Source: Pseudolysobacter sp. (GTDB lineage Bacteria > Pseudomonadota > Gammaproteobacteria > Xanthomonadales > Rhodanobacteraceae). From it: a stretch of 8,145 bases of DNA. Below the pieces are notes generated by a model. That model ran no database searches. It saw nothing but the letters and a program-made list of their open reading frames with translations, and had not been told where the DNA came from. The stretch is taken from assembly GCA_025351985.1 (NCBI GenBank), contig JANXUW010000016.1, forward strand, positions 1-8,145. The letters are read 5' to 3'. Both the position numbers and the translations under genes were made by a program. Shown here one piece after another: positions 1 to 6,369 of the stretch (position 1 is its first letter; each line of letters begins with the position of its first letter).

Positions 1-344
1 GGCATGGCATTTGGAGTGCTTTGACCGTCAATTGACCACAAGTCCAAGCCAGCGAGCAAGCCATCCTGCTCAAACAAGAAGGCACCGAATAAGTGCCCTT
101 GAGTGTTACGCCACTGGTAATCCGATAGGACGCGCATCGCAAAATCCGCGGGGAGCTTGCCACTGATGGAAAAGTCGATGCTGGCGCATCCGCAAGCGCA
201 CAAACGAGCGACACGAGCGCAGTCTAGTTGTGCAAGATAGTCAGAATTATCTCCGTCCCCATGCTCAAGTAGCCAGCTCACCACGGAGCGTTCGCCGAGG
301 GTAAGTGCCCTATCTATCTCGATGTTGGATGGAGTGTGGCTCAC
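1..344 (-). CDS. Uncharacterised CxCGC-motif protein, partial (3' end outside window)
   Basis: Reading leftwards from GTG at 344-342, 114 codons run without a stop to the window edge, so this is a real but truncated gene. There is a TGA (the zipA stop, 354-356) in the same frame just upstream, so GTG 344 is the first possible start; a GGTGAG at the zipA end can serve as ribosome binding site. The protein opens VSHTPSNIEIDRAL, then has an acidic/hydrophobic stretch (SVVSWLLEHGD, DYLAQLDCARV), a cysteine cluster CACGCASIDF at about residues 52-61, and a hydrophobic part (GHLFGAFLFEQDGLLAGLDLW) near residues 86-106. This pattern resembles small conserved proteins of unknown function with a CxCGC-S/T-I-D motif; I know no established role. 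The cysteines could bind metal, but that is inference. By hand count GC is about 55% and third-position GC about 60%, with CTA, ATA and TTA codons, lower than the neighbours, which may mean acquisition. Probably co-transcribed with zipA. Confidence 0.72.
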   Translation of the reverse strand, partial: MSHTPSNIEIDRALTLGERSVVSWLLEHGDGDNSDYLAQLDCARVARLCACGCASIDFSISGKLPADFAMRVLSDYQWRNTQGHLFGAFLFEQDGLLAGLDLWSIDGQSTPNAM

Positions 345-353
345 AGGTCTAAC

Positions 354-1118
354 TCACCAGTTCGGCTTGATGTTGTTGCGTTCCTGCTTGCGATCGAACG
401 CACGCAGCTCGTCGCGAATATGCGCGACACGCTGGCGACCGAGCGCGTTGCGTTCTTCGTCGAGCACATTGCCGTCGAGCAATTCGGCAAGACGCTGCGC
501 GCACGGCAACATCGCATCCCACGCATCCAGCGCCGGCAGCGGGCCGGGCAAGGTCATGAAAAATGTCACGCCCGGCGTTTGCAATTCGTCGATCTTGCTC
601 ATGTCGAAACTGCCGGGCTTGACCATGTTGGCGACGCTGAAAATCGGCCCTGCCTCGGGACGCCCGGCGACCGGGCGATGGAAAATGTTCATGTTGCCGA
701 ACTGCAGTCCGGCCTTTTCGGCAGCGACCACAAGATCGCTGCCCGGAATCGTTTCGGCACCGCGCGTGGTCACGAACAAGGTGACGATGCGCTCAATCGG
801 TTGCTGCGGCGGACGCACGCCGACGTGTGCATCGCGTGGCGGCGCGGTCTCTGTTGGCGCGCTGCTATCGCTGCGCGCTTCGCCGAACGTGTGGAACTCG
901 TCCGAGATATCGTCGCGATTCACTTTGAGCTCGCCCTGCTCCGCGTCGCCTTCGCCGAGGGTCGGCTCGATGCGTCCGCCACCGCGTTTGAACAGAATGC
1001 GTTTGCCCTGGCCGGGCTTTTTCGGACGTCCGAAATAATAGATCAGCGCTATGACAACGACGCCAAGAACGCCGAGGATGATGCGTAGTTCGTTCGCGCT
1101 GAGCGCCTGTGTGTCCAT
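354..1118 (-). CDS. zipA: Cell division protein ZipA
   Basis: ZipA anchors the FtsZ ring to the inner membrane and is an essential early divisome protein in gammaproteobacteria. The 254-residue product has the family order: a short periplasmic N-terminus, one transmembrane helix at about residues 11-29 (LRIILGVLGVVVIALIYYF), a basic segment GRPKKPGQGKR just inside, an acidic then Pro-rich linker to about residue 106, and the C-terminal FtsZ-binding domain at about 107-250 (PIERIVTLFV, FGNMNIFHRP, PIFSVANMVKPGSFD, PGVTFFMTLPGP). It is shorter than the E. coli protein (328 residues), mainly because the linker is short. I place the start at the ATG at 1116-1118, where GGAG lies five bases upstream; the frame is open 20 codons further upstream but that extension has no family support. 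The gene follows smc after about 170 bases. The next gene downstream is in the same frame, three codons after the stop. Confidence 0.95.
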   Translation of the reverse strand: MDTQALSANELRIILGVLGVVVIALIYYFGRPKKPGQGKRILFKRGGGRIEPTLGEGDAEQGELKVNRDDISDEFHTFGEARSDSSAPTETAPPRDAHVGVRPPQQPIERIVTLFVTTRGAETIPGSDLVVAAEKAGLQFGNMNIFHRPVAGRPEAGPIFSVANMVKPGSFDMSKIDELQTPGVTFFMTLPGPLPALDAWDAMLPCAQRLAELLDGNVLDEERNALGRQRVAHIRDELRAFDRKQERNNIKPNW

Positions 1119-1288
1119 TCCAACTCCGCTTCGAATTTCTGTTGCAGTGCGTTCTGCAAGATTGCGCCCCTTGGGCACGCTGCTCTGATCAAGCAGCAGT
1201 TTACATTCCTGGTGTTAACGCAACGAAAACGCGGATCGCCAGGCATCTCGATTCCCGCGAAAAAGTCGCGCGGAATCTGGATTAAGAC
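1119..1288 (-). other. smc-zipA intergenic leader with two short inverted repeats
   Basis: The 170 bases between the smc stop and zipA hold no credible gene. There are two inverted repeats. One pairs GATTCCCGCG (1250-1259) with CGCGGAATC (1269-1277) with a single bulged C and a nine-base loop. The other pairs GCTGCT (1179-1184) with AGCAGC (1192-1197) around a seven-base loop. Neither is followed by a T-run on the minus strand, so I do not call a terminator; they could be mRNA processing or stabilising hairpins, or chance in GC-rich DNA. I found no convincing -35/-10 pair, so zipA may depend on read-through from smc or on a promoter I cannot recognise. Confidence 0.35.
1124..1127 (-). promoter_or_regulatory. 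zipA ribosome binding site
   Basis: GGAG on the minus strand, five bases before the ATG at 1118. It decides between this start and the longer open frame that reaches 1178, and places the membrane helix near the N-terminus as expected for ZipA. Confidence 0.7.
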
Positions 1289-4200
1289 TCAGGCCGCGCC
1301 GACAAGTTTTGTCGCTTCTTCCAGATCCACCTGTACAAGACGCGATACGCCGGGCTCGCGCATCGTCACGCCGCAAAGCTGCATCGCCGCCTCCATCGTG
1401 CCCTTGTTGTGGGTGACGAACAGAAACTGCACATGCTCCGACATTTCCTTGACCATGCTCGAAAAACGCCCGACGTTGGCTTCGTCGAGCGGCGCATCGA
1501 CCTCGTCGAGCAGGCAGAACGGCGCGGGATTGAGGCGGAAAATCGAGAACACCAGCGCGACCGCGGTCAGTGCTTTTTCACCGCCCGAAAGCAGCGTGAT
1601 CGAGGTCACGCGCTTGCCCGGCGGACGCGCCATGATCGCCACGCCGGTCGACAATAGATCTTCGCCAGTCAACTCCAGATACGCGTGGCCGCCGCCGAAC
1701 AGACGCGGAAACAATTCCTGCAATCCGGTATTGACCTTGTCGAAGGTTTCCTTGAAACGCTGGCGCGTTTCCTTGTCGATTTTCTTGATCGCACCTTCGA
1801 GCGTTTCCAGTGCGGTATTCAGATCGGTCAATTGCGCATCGAGATAGGTCTTGCGCTGCGACTGTTCTTCGTATTCCTGGATCGCGGCGAGATTGACCGG
1901 CTCCAGACGGCGGATCTTGTGTTCGAGTTCAGTGAGCTGTTCCTGCCAGCGTGTGGCATCCGCATCGGCCGGCAATACGGCGAGCACGGCGTCGAGTTCG
2001 AGCCCGGTTTCGGCGATCGCCTCGGCCAGGCTTTGCGCGCGCAGGCGCAGGCTTTGTTCGCCGAGACGCTGCTGCGACAACCCTTCGCGTTTCTGGTTGA
2101 GCTGATGTTCGATGTGGTGCCGCTGCTGTTCGAGGCGACGGAATTCGCCATCGCAATCCTCCAGCGCCTTGCGCGCTTCGACCAGTTGCTTGTCCACCAG
2201 CAGGCGCTGATTGAGATAGGTCTGACGTTCGCCTTCCAGCGCCGTGAGCGGATCGCTGCCTAGCGCAAGTTGCGCGGCGATTTCGTTCTTGCGCGATTCG
2301 AGCTGTGCGAGCTGGCCGTGCATGCGCTGCAAGGCTTGTTCAAGCGAGACGATCGAGGATCGTTTCGACGCGATGCTCAACGCAAGCTGTTGCGATTGAT
2401 CGGCAATCTCGCGCGCATTCATGCGACTTTCTTCGCGCGTTTCGAGCAAACGCCGACGCTCGCCATCGAGATGCTGACGCTGCTGTTCCAGGTCGCCCAT
2501 GCTTTCGACGGCTTGCTCCAGCCGCGCGCGCGCTTCGCGTGCTTGAGTCTGGTCTATGTCGAGTTTTTCGCGGATCGCCGTCAGCTCGAGATCAACTTTT
2601 TCGAGCCGTGCCTGTGCGGTTTCGAGCTTGCCGCGATGGCTTTGCAATTGCCCGGCGATTTCCGCCTGACGCCGGTGCGCCATGTATAGCTCGCGCTGCG
2701 CATCGTCGCGATAACGCTCGGCTTCGACCTTGTCGGACTTGAGTTTATCGAGTTGCTCGGCATGTTCGTCGGTGCGCGCGGTGAGCTCTTCGAGCTGCGC
2801 ATTCAACGCGTGGATTTCGCGCTCGCGCACGAGCACACCGGCTTGTGCGCCGTCCTTGCGCAGCACGCGCACAAAACCCGCGCCGAGCCATTCGCCTTCC
2901 GGTGTGATCACCGATTGGCCCGGCTTGAGCTGCGCCGCAATCGCTTGTGCCTGCTGCAAGTTATCGGCAACCCAAACCTGCGCGAGTATGCCCATGGCCG
3001 ATACCGGACCGCGCGCCTTGGCCGCGAGCGTGCCGCCGATTTCGCCCGCGGCGACTTCGCTGACATCGCCATGTTTCGGCGCGAACAAGGCGAGGTCCGC
3101 ATCGCGCAATTCAGCAAGTTCATCGAGATGTGACAACGGTGCCTCGACCAGCACGCCTTCGAGCAAACCGGCGAGCACCGCTTCAACCGCACGCTCCCAT
3201 CCGGCATCGACATCCAGCACCGCGCCCAGACGCTGGCCCTTGTCCAGACCGAGACGTTCGAGCCATGCCGTGGCCGGACTTTTTTCCTGGCCGAGCGCCG
3301 CGTGTTGCAAGGCTTCCAGCGACGCGAGGCGACCGCGCAACGTCTGCAGGCGCTGGCGTGTTTCGTTGAGCGAGCTTTGGGTTTGACGTTCGGTTTCGAG
3401 CACACGTTCGTGGGCGATCTTGCGTTCGTCGACGAGCTGCGTGAACGTTTCGACCTTGTCGCGCTGCGTCTCCTGATCGACACCGAGATTTTCGGCAAGC
3501 TGATGCAACGCATTCAAATCGGCCGCGCGTTTTTCCGCTTCGAGCGATTCGAGCCGGCGCGATGCATCCAGGCATTGGCGATCGAGATAATCCAGACGCG
3601 TGCGTTCGACTTCCGCGGCCTGCGAGGATTCGCCGCTGGATTTCGCATAGCCATCCCACTGCGCCTGCCATTCGGCGAGCTTGGCTTCGGCGTCGCGCTG
3701 CGCGGCGATCGCGAGCTCGTTCTGCTCGTTCAAGGCATCGAGTTTGGGCTCGCCATCGGCCAGCGAAAACTGCAGCGCTTCGATCTGCGTGCGATCGGAG
3801 GCGATGTGATTCGCCAGCTCACGATGCGCGTGTTCGGCTTCCGCGCGAGTACGCTCCAGACTCTCGGCCAACTGCCGGCTGTGCTGAATCTGCTGCTCGA
3901 CTCTGGCGATTTCACCGCCGACCTTGTAGACCTCGCCCTGCACCAGATTCAGATACTCGCTCGCGCCCTGATGGCGTTCGCGCTGGCCTTCAAGTTGCGC
4001 TTCGACCTGACGCTGATCGGCAACCATCGCCTCGATGCCGACTTCAGCCTGCTTCAGCGCGTTGCTGTGTTCGGTCAGCTCGGCATTGATGCTGCGGTAA
4101 TGCAAGCCGCGCAGTTCCGCTTCGCGTTGTTTCTGTTCGTTCTTCAGTTCCTGCCAGCGCTCGGCGGCCTTGGCCTGGCGCTTGAGGTGTTCGATCTGCT

Positions 4201-4807
4201 TGTCGACTTCATCGCGCACGTCGTTGAGGCGTTCCAGATTTTCGCGCGTGGCCTTGATGCGCGACTCGGTTTCCTTGCGGCGTTCCTTGTATTTCGAGAT
4301 GCCGGCGGCTTCTTCGAGATGCACGCGCAACTCTTCGGGATGCGATTCCACAATCTGCGAAATCATGCCCTGCTCGATGATCGAGTAGCTGCGCGCGCCG
4401 AGGCCGGTACCGAGGAACAGGTCGGTGATGTCGCGCCGGCGGCAGCGTGCGCCGTTCAGAAAATAATGCGAACTGCCGTCACGACTGGCGGTGCGCTTGA
4501 CCGAAATTTCGCTGTACTTGGCGTACTCGCCGACGACCGTGCCGTCGCTGTTGTCGAAGATCATCTCGACGCTCGCGACACCGACCGGCTTGCGCCCGGA
4601 CGACCCCGAAAAAATCACGTCGGTGAGATTGTCGCCGCGCAATCGGCTGGCCGCGCTCTCGCCCATGACCCAGCGGATCGCGTCGATGATATTGGATTTG
4701 CCGCAGCCGTTCGGACCGACGATGCCGGTCATGTTGGTCGGCAAATGCAGCGTGGTGGGATCGACGAACGACTTGAAGCCGGAGAGTTTTATGGTTGTCA
4801 GGCGCAT
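1289..4807 (-). CDS. smc: Chromosome segregation protein SMC (condensin ATPase)
   Basis: SMC forms the ATP-driven, ring-shaped core of bacterial condensin, normally with ScpA and ScpB, and compacts and segregates the chromosome. The 1172-residue product has the full architecture and normal length. The N-terminal ATPase lobe carries Walker A GPNGCGKS at 31-38 and a Q-loop region around EQGMISQIVESHPEE. A long coiled coil rich in E, Q, R, L and A runs to about residue 505, the hinge lies at about 510-660, and a returning coiled coil extends to about 1010. The C-terminal lobe has signature LSGGEK at 1073-1078, Walker B FCLLDEVDAP (Asp1101, Glu1102), D-loop PLDEAN and switch His1133 in FVTHNKG. 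I chose ATG 4807 because MRLTTIKLSGFKSFVDP is the conserved SMC N-terminus; the frame is open 22 codons upstream without homology. The ribosome binding site is weak. scpA and scpB are not in the window. It is SMC rather than MukB, because MukB lacks this hinge and N-terminal sequence. Confidence 0.97.
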   Translation of the reverse strand: MRLTTIKLSGFKSFVDPTTLHLPTNMTGIVGPNGCGKSNIIDAIRWVMGESAASRLRGDNLTDVIFSGSSGRKPVGVASVEMIFDNSDGTVVGEYAKYSEISVKRTASRDGSSHYFLNGARCRRRDITDLFLGTGLGARSYSIIEQGMISQIVESHPEELRVHLEEAAGISKYKERRKETESRIKATRENLERLNDVRDEVDKQIEHLKRQAKAAERWQELKNEQKQREAELRGLHYRSINAELTEHSNALKQAEVGIEAMVADQRQVEAQLEGQRERHQGASEYLNLVQGEVYKVGGEIARVEQQIQHSRQLAESLERTRAEAEHAHRELANHIASDRTQIEALQFSLADGEPKLDALNEQNELAIAAQRDAEAKLAEWQAQWDGYAKSSGESSQAAEVERTRLDYLDRQCLDASRRLESLEAEKRAADLNALHQLAENLGVDQETQRDKVETFTQLVDERKIAHERVLETERQTQSSLNETRQRLQTLRGRLASLEALQHAALGQEKSPATAWLERLGLDKGQRLGAVLDVDAGWERAVEAVLAGLLEGVLVEAPLSHLDELAELRDADLALFAPKHGDVSEVAAGEIGGTLAAKARGPVSAMGILAQVWVADNLQQAQAIAAQLKPGQSVITPEGEWLGAGFVRVLRKDGAQAGVLVREREIHALNAQLEELTARTDEHAEQLDKLKSDKVEAERYRDDAQRELYMAHRRQAEIAGQLQSHRGKLETAQARLEKVDLELTAIREKLDIDQTQAREARARLEQAVESMGDLEQQRQHLDGERRRLLETREESRMNAREIADQSQQLALSIASKRSSIVSLEQALQRMHGQLAQLESRKNEIAAQLALGSDPLTALEGERQTYLNQRLLVDKQLVEARKALEDCDGEFRRLEQQRHHIEHQLNQKREGLSQQRLGEQSLRLRAQSLAEAIAETGLELDAVLAVLPADADATRWQEQLTELEHKIRRLEPVNLAAIQEYEEQSQRKTYLDAQLTDLNTALETLEGAIKKIDKETRQRFKETFDKVNTGLQELFPRLFGGGHAYLELTGEDLLSTGVAIMARPPGKRVTSITLLSGGEKALTAVALVFSIFRLNPAPFCLLDEVDAPLDEANVGRFSSMVKEMSEHVQFLFVTHNKGTMEAAMQLCGVTMREPGVSRLVQVDLEEATKLVGAA

Positions 4808-4832
4808 CGTTGCTAAAACACATTCAGGGTAG

Positions 4833-4850
4833 TGCGCCGGTGCTGGCGCA
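4833..4850. repeat. Inverted repeat in the smc 5' leader
   Basis: TGCGCC (4833-4838) and GGCGCA (4845-4850) form a perfect six-base-pair stem with a six-base loop, 25 bases before the smc start. It could be an RNA hairpin in the smc leader or an operator half-site pair; there is no other support. Confidence 0.35.
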
Positions 4851-4863
4851 GACCAATAAAAAA

Positions 4864-4873
4864 TTGCCGGCAA
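4864..4873. repeat. Ten-base perfect palindrome between smc and queF
   Basis: TTGCCGGCAA reads the same on both strands and lies near the middle of the 123-base divergent region. Each arm also looks like a -35 hexamer (TTGCCG), so it may be a promoter element, a regulator site, or chance. Confidence 0.4.
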
Positions 4874-4892
4874 GCGCTCATTCGGCTACCTT
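4864..4892 (+). promoter_or_regulatory. Possible sigma70-type promoter for queF
   Basis: TTGCCG at 4864-4869 (four of six matches to the -35 consensus) is followed after 17 bases by TACCTT at 4887-4892 (three of six matches to the -10). Spacing is ideal but the -10 is weak. It lies about 40 bases before the queF start. I saw no preQ1 riboswitch-like hairpin followed by an A-rich tail between it and the ribosome binding site. Confidence 0.25.
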
Positions 4893-4915
4893 TGCGCGCC
4901 CGCTACGATGATTTC

Positions 4916-4920
4916 AGGAG
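4916..4920 (+). promoter_or_regulatory. queF ribosome binding site
   Basis: AGGAG ten bases before the GTG at 4931. A TGA in frame at 4922-4924 excludes any earlier start, so this site supports GTG rather than the internal ATG codons at 5003 and 5009. Confidence 0.6.
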
Positions 4921-4930
4921 TTGATCGGCC

Positions 4931-5320
4931 GTGTCGACCGCCCCCAGCAAGACGCTAGAAACGTTTCCAAATCCACAACCGCAGCGGCAGTATACCATCC
5001 ACATGCGGATGCCCGAATTCACCTGCCTGTGCCCGAAAACCGGCCAGCCGGACTTCGCCACGCTGTTGCTGGATTACATCCCCGCGCAAACCTGCGTCGA
5101 GCTGAAATCGCTGAAGCTTTACATTTGGAGTTTCCGCGACGAAGGCGCGTTCCACGAGGCGGTAACCAATCGCATTCTGGACGACCTGGTTGCCGCAACC
5201 CAACCGCATTTCATGCGCTTGACCGCCGAATTCGGCGTGCGTGGCGGCATTTACACCAATGTCGTCGCCGAGCATCGTGCGCCGGGCTGGGTGCCATCGG
5301 TGAAGGTCGAACTGCCATAG
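4931..5320 (+). CDS. queF: NADPH-dependent 7-cyano-7-deazaguanine (preQ0) reductase, type I QueF
   Basis: QueF reduces the nitrile of preQ0 to the aminomethyl group of preQ1, using two NADPH, in queuosine biosynthesis for tRNA wobble position 34. The 129-residue protein has the short, single-domain type I form, a cytosolic tunnelling-fold enzyme that assembles from many subunits. The key residues are present: catalytic Cys34 in [13 protein letters not shown], the acid Asp41, the family motif ELKSLKLY at 57-64, and His75-Glu76 in the substrate pocket (AFHEAV). All are offset by 21 from the B. subtilis enzyme (Cys55, Asp62, Glu78, Glu97), a consistent alignment from memory. RGGIYTNV near the C-terminus also fits. 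Translation starts at GTG behind AGGAG. The gene is divergent from smc and is followed 124 bases later by a ferritin-like gene. E. coli uses the longer two-domain type II form, so the short type in a gammaproteobacterium is of mild interest. Confidence 0.95.
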   Translation: MSTAPSKTLETFPNPQPQRQYTIHMRMPEFTCLCPKTGQPDFATLLLDYIPAQTCVELKSLKLYIWSFRDEGAFHEAVTNRILDDLVAATQPHFMRLTAEFGVRGGIYTNVVAEHRAPGWVPSVKVELP

Positions 5321-5328
5321 TTCTTGCC

Positions 5329-5375
5329 CCAAGTCACACAGTCGTGCCGTATCTAGTGGTATATCTGTCACTTGG
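5329..5375. repeat. Imperfect inverted repeat between queF and the ferritin-like gene
   Basis: CCAAGTCACA (5329-5338) and TGTCACTTGG (5366-5375) can pair over ten positions with one C-C mismatch, around a 27-base AT-richer loop. In the same gap TATCT occurs three times. No T-run follows, so it is not a standard terminator; it could be an operator or a leader hairpin for the next gene. No convincing promoter hexamers were found in 5321-5444. Confidence 0.3.
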
Positions 5376-5444
5376 CTATCGCGATTTCGGTCACAAATCA
5401 TATCTACCCGGCAGCAAATACGTCGCGGGCTCAGGAGAACAATA

Positions 5445-6287
5445 ATGCTTTACGCCAAACTTTTCAGGGAACTTGAGCAAGCTCGCTGGAGCATGCATAC
5501 GGATATTCCGTGGGAAAGTTTCGACGCCAGCCTCTTGACCGAAGAGCAGGCGCAAACGATCAAGATGAATGCGATCACCGAGTGGTCGGCGTTGCCCGCG
5601 ACCGAGATGTTCCTGCGCGACAACCAGCACGACTCGGATTTCTCCGCGTTCATGTCGATCTGGTTTTACGAAGAACAAAAACATTCGCTGGTGCTGATGG
5701 AATACCTGCGCCGTTTCCGGCCCGACCTGCTGCCGACCGAGGAAGAACTGCACGCGGTGCGTTTTCCGTTCGATCCGGCGCCGCCGCTGGAAACCCTGAT
5801 GCTGCATTTCTGCGGTGAGCTGCGGCTGACGCGCTGGTACAAATGTGCCTCGCAATGGCATACCGAACCGGTCATCAAGCAAATTTACGAAATCATCTCG
5901 ACCGACGAGGCGCGCCACGGCGGCGCGTACCTGAAATACATGAAACGTGCGATCGACAAGACCGGCAACGAAGCGCGTCGCGCGTTCGCCAAGATCGGCG
6001 TGCTGATGACGTCGGTATCGCGTGCGGGCAAGCCGCTGCACCCGACCAATCTGCACGTGAACAAGGCGCTGTTTCCGAACGACACCGTGCAATCGCGCCT
6101 GCCCGATCCGGGCTGGCTCGAAGAATGGCTGACGAAGCAGATCCATTTCGACAAGGTTTGGGAAAAACGCGTAATCAAGATGATCCTGCACAACCTGTCG
6201 CAGCTGTTCGGCAAGACGTTCACGACCGCGCTGGAATTGAATGCGTATCGCAAGTCACTGGCGGCGAGTACGGCAACGGCGGTGTAA
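5445..6287 (+). CDS. Ferritin-like di-iron protein, function unknown
   Basis: The 280-residue protein has the carboxylate-bridged di-iron ligand set of ferritin-like oxidases: Glu46 (ITEWSAL), Glu77 and His80 in EEQKH, Glu125 (CGELRL), and Glu155 and His158 in DEARH. Helix spacings of 31 and 30 residues between the E and ExxH ligands suit a four-helix bundle. Family members with this pattern include soluble acyl-ACP desaturases, ribonucleotide reductase R2-like oxidases and aldehyde-forming enzymes; the sequence does not choose among them. No signal peptide or membrane helix is visible, so it is probably cytosolic. The start ATG at 5445 has AGGAG seven bases upstream (5433-5437). The C-terminal third (about 180-280) is rich in basic and aromatic residues (EEWLTKQIHFDKVWEKRV) and I cannot assign it. 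It lies downstream of queF on the same strand and ends before a strong terminator. An oxygen-dependent oxidase or desaturase role is inference. Confidence 0.85.
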   Translation: MLYAKLFRELEQARWSMHTDIPWESFDASLLTEEQAQTIKMNAITEWSALPATEMFLRDNQHDSDFSAFMSIWFYEEQKHSLVLMEYLRRFRPDLLPTEEELHAVRFPFDPAPPLETLMLHFCGELRLTRWYKCASQWHTEPVIKQIYEIISTDEARHGGAYLKYMKRAIDKTGNEARRAFAKIGVLMTSVSRAGKPLHPTNLHVNKALFPNDTVQSRLPDPGWLEEWLTKQIHFDKVWEKRVIKMILHNLSQLFGKTFTTALELNAYRKSLAASTATAV

Positions 6288-6316
6288 TCCGATCTGACTA
6301 CCTGCGACCATCAGAC

Positions 6317-6346
6317 AAAAAAATCCGGCTTTACGCCGGATTTTTT
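6317..6346. terminator. Bidirectional rho-independent terminator
   Basis: A perfect stem, ATCCGGC against GCCGGAT, with a five-base loop TTTAC (6330-6334), is flanked by seven A on the left (6317-6323) and six T on the right (6341-6346). It therefore gives a GC hairpin followed by a U-run in both directions, and sits between the convergent ferritin-like gene (ends 6287) and the lipoprotein gene (ends 6370). It very likely ends both transcripts. Confidence 0.93.
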
Positions 6347-6369
6347 GTGGCGACTTTAAACTTGAATGC

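Noticed and set aside
322..1088. Two overlapping plus-strand open frames antisense to zipA
   Set aside because: The minus strand encodes a complete ZipA with membrane helix and FtsZ-binding domain; the plus-strand products are composition-driven and have no recognisable domain.
1250..1277. Terminator between smc and zipA
   Set aside because: The hairpin has a bulge and is not followed by a T-run on the minus strand (the run of T is in the loop), so intrinsic termination is unlikely.
1289..4807. MukB instead of SMC
   Set aside because: The N-terminus, hinge, LSGGEK signature and 1172-residue length are those of SMC; MukB is longer and differs in all of these.
3302..4816. A 504-codon open frame on the plus strand, antisense to smc
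   Set aside because: It is the mirror of smc codon bias in GC-rich DNA: it lies wholly within smc, shows long low-complexity Leu/Phe/Arg/Ala runs and matches no family. Several shorter plus-strand frames inside smc (for example 1685-2263 and 2730-3386) are the same kind of shadow.
4874..4930. preQ1 riboswitch upstream of queF
   Set aside because: I could not find the compact hairpin followed by an A-rich tail that pairs back into the loop; only a short leader and ribosome binding site are visible.
4921..5445. A second plus-strand frame overlapping queF and reaching the next gene
   Set aside because: QueF in the neighbouring frame has all catalytic residues and uses the AGGAG site; this frame is rich in Arg, Pro and His and looks like an out-of-frame read.
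5391..6191. A 266-codon minus-strand open frame opposite the ferritin-like gene
   Set aside because: The plus-strand protein has a full di-iron ligand set and a good ribosome binding site; the opposite frame has neither family features nor a start signal.
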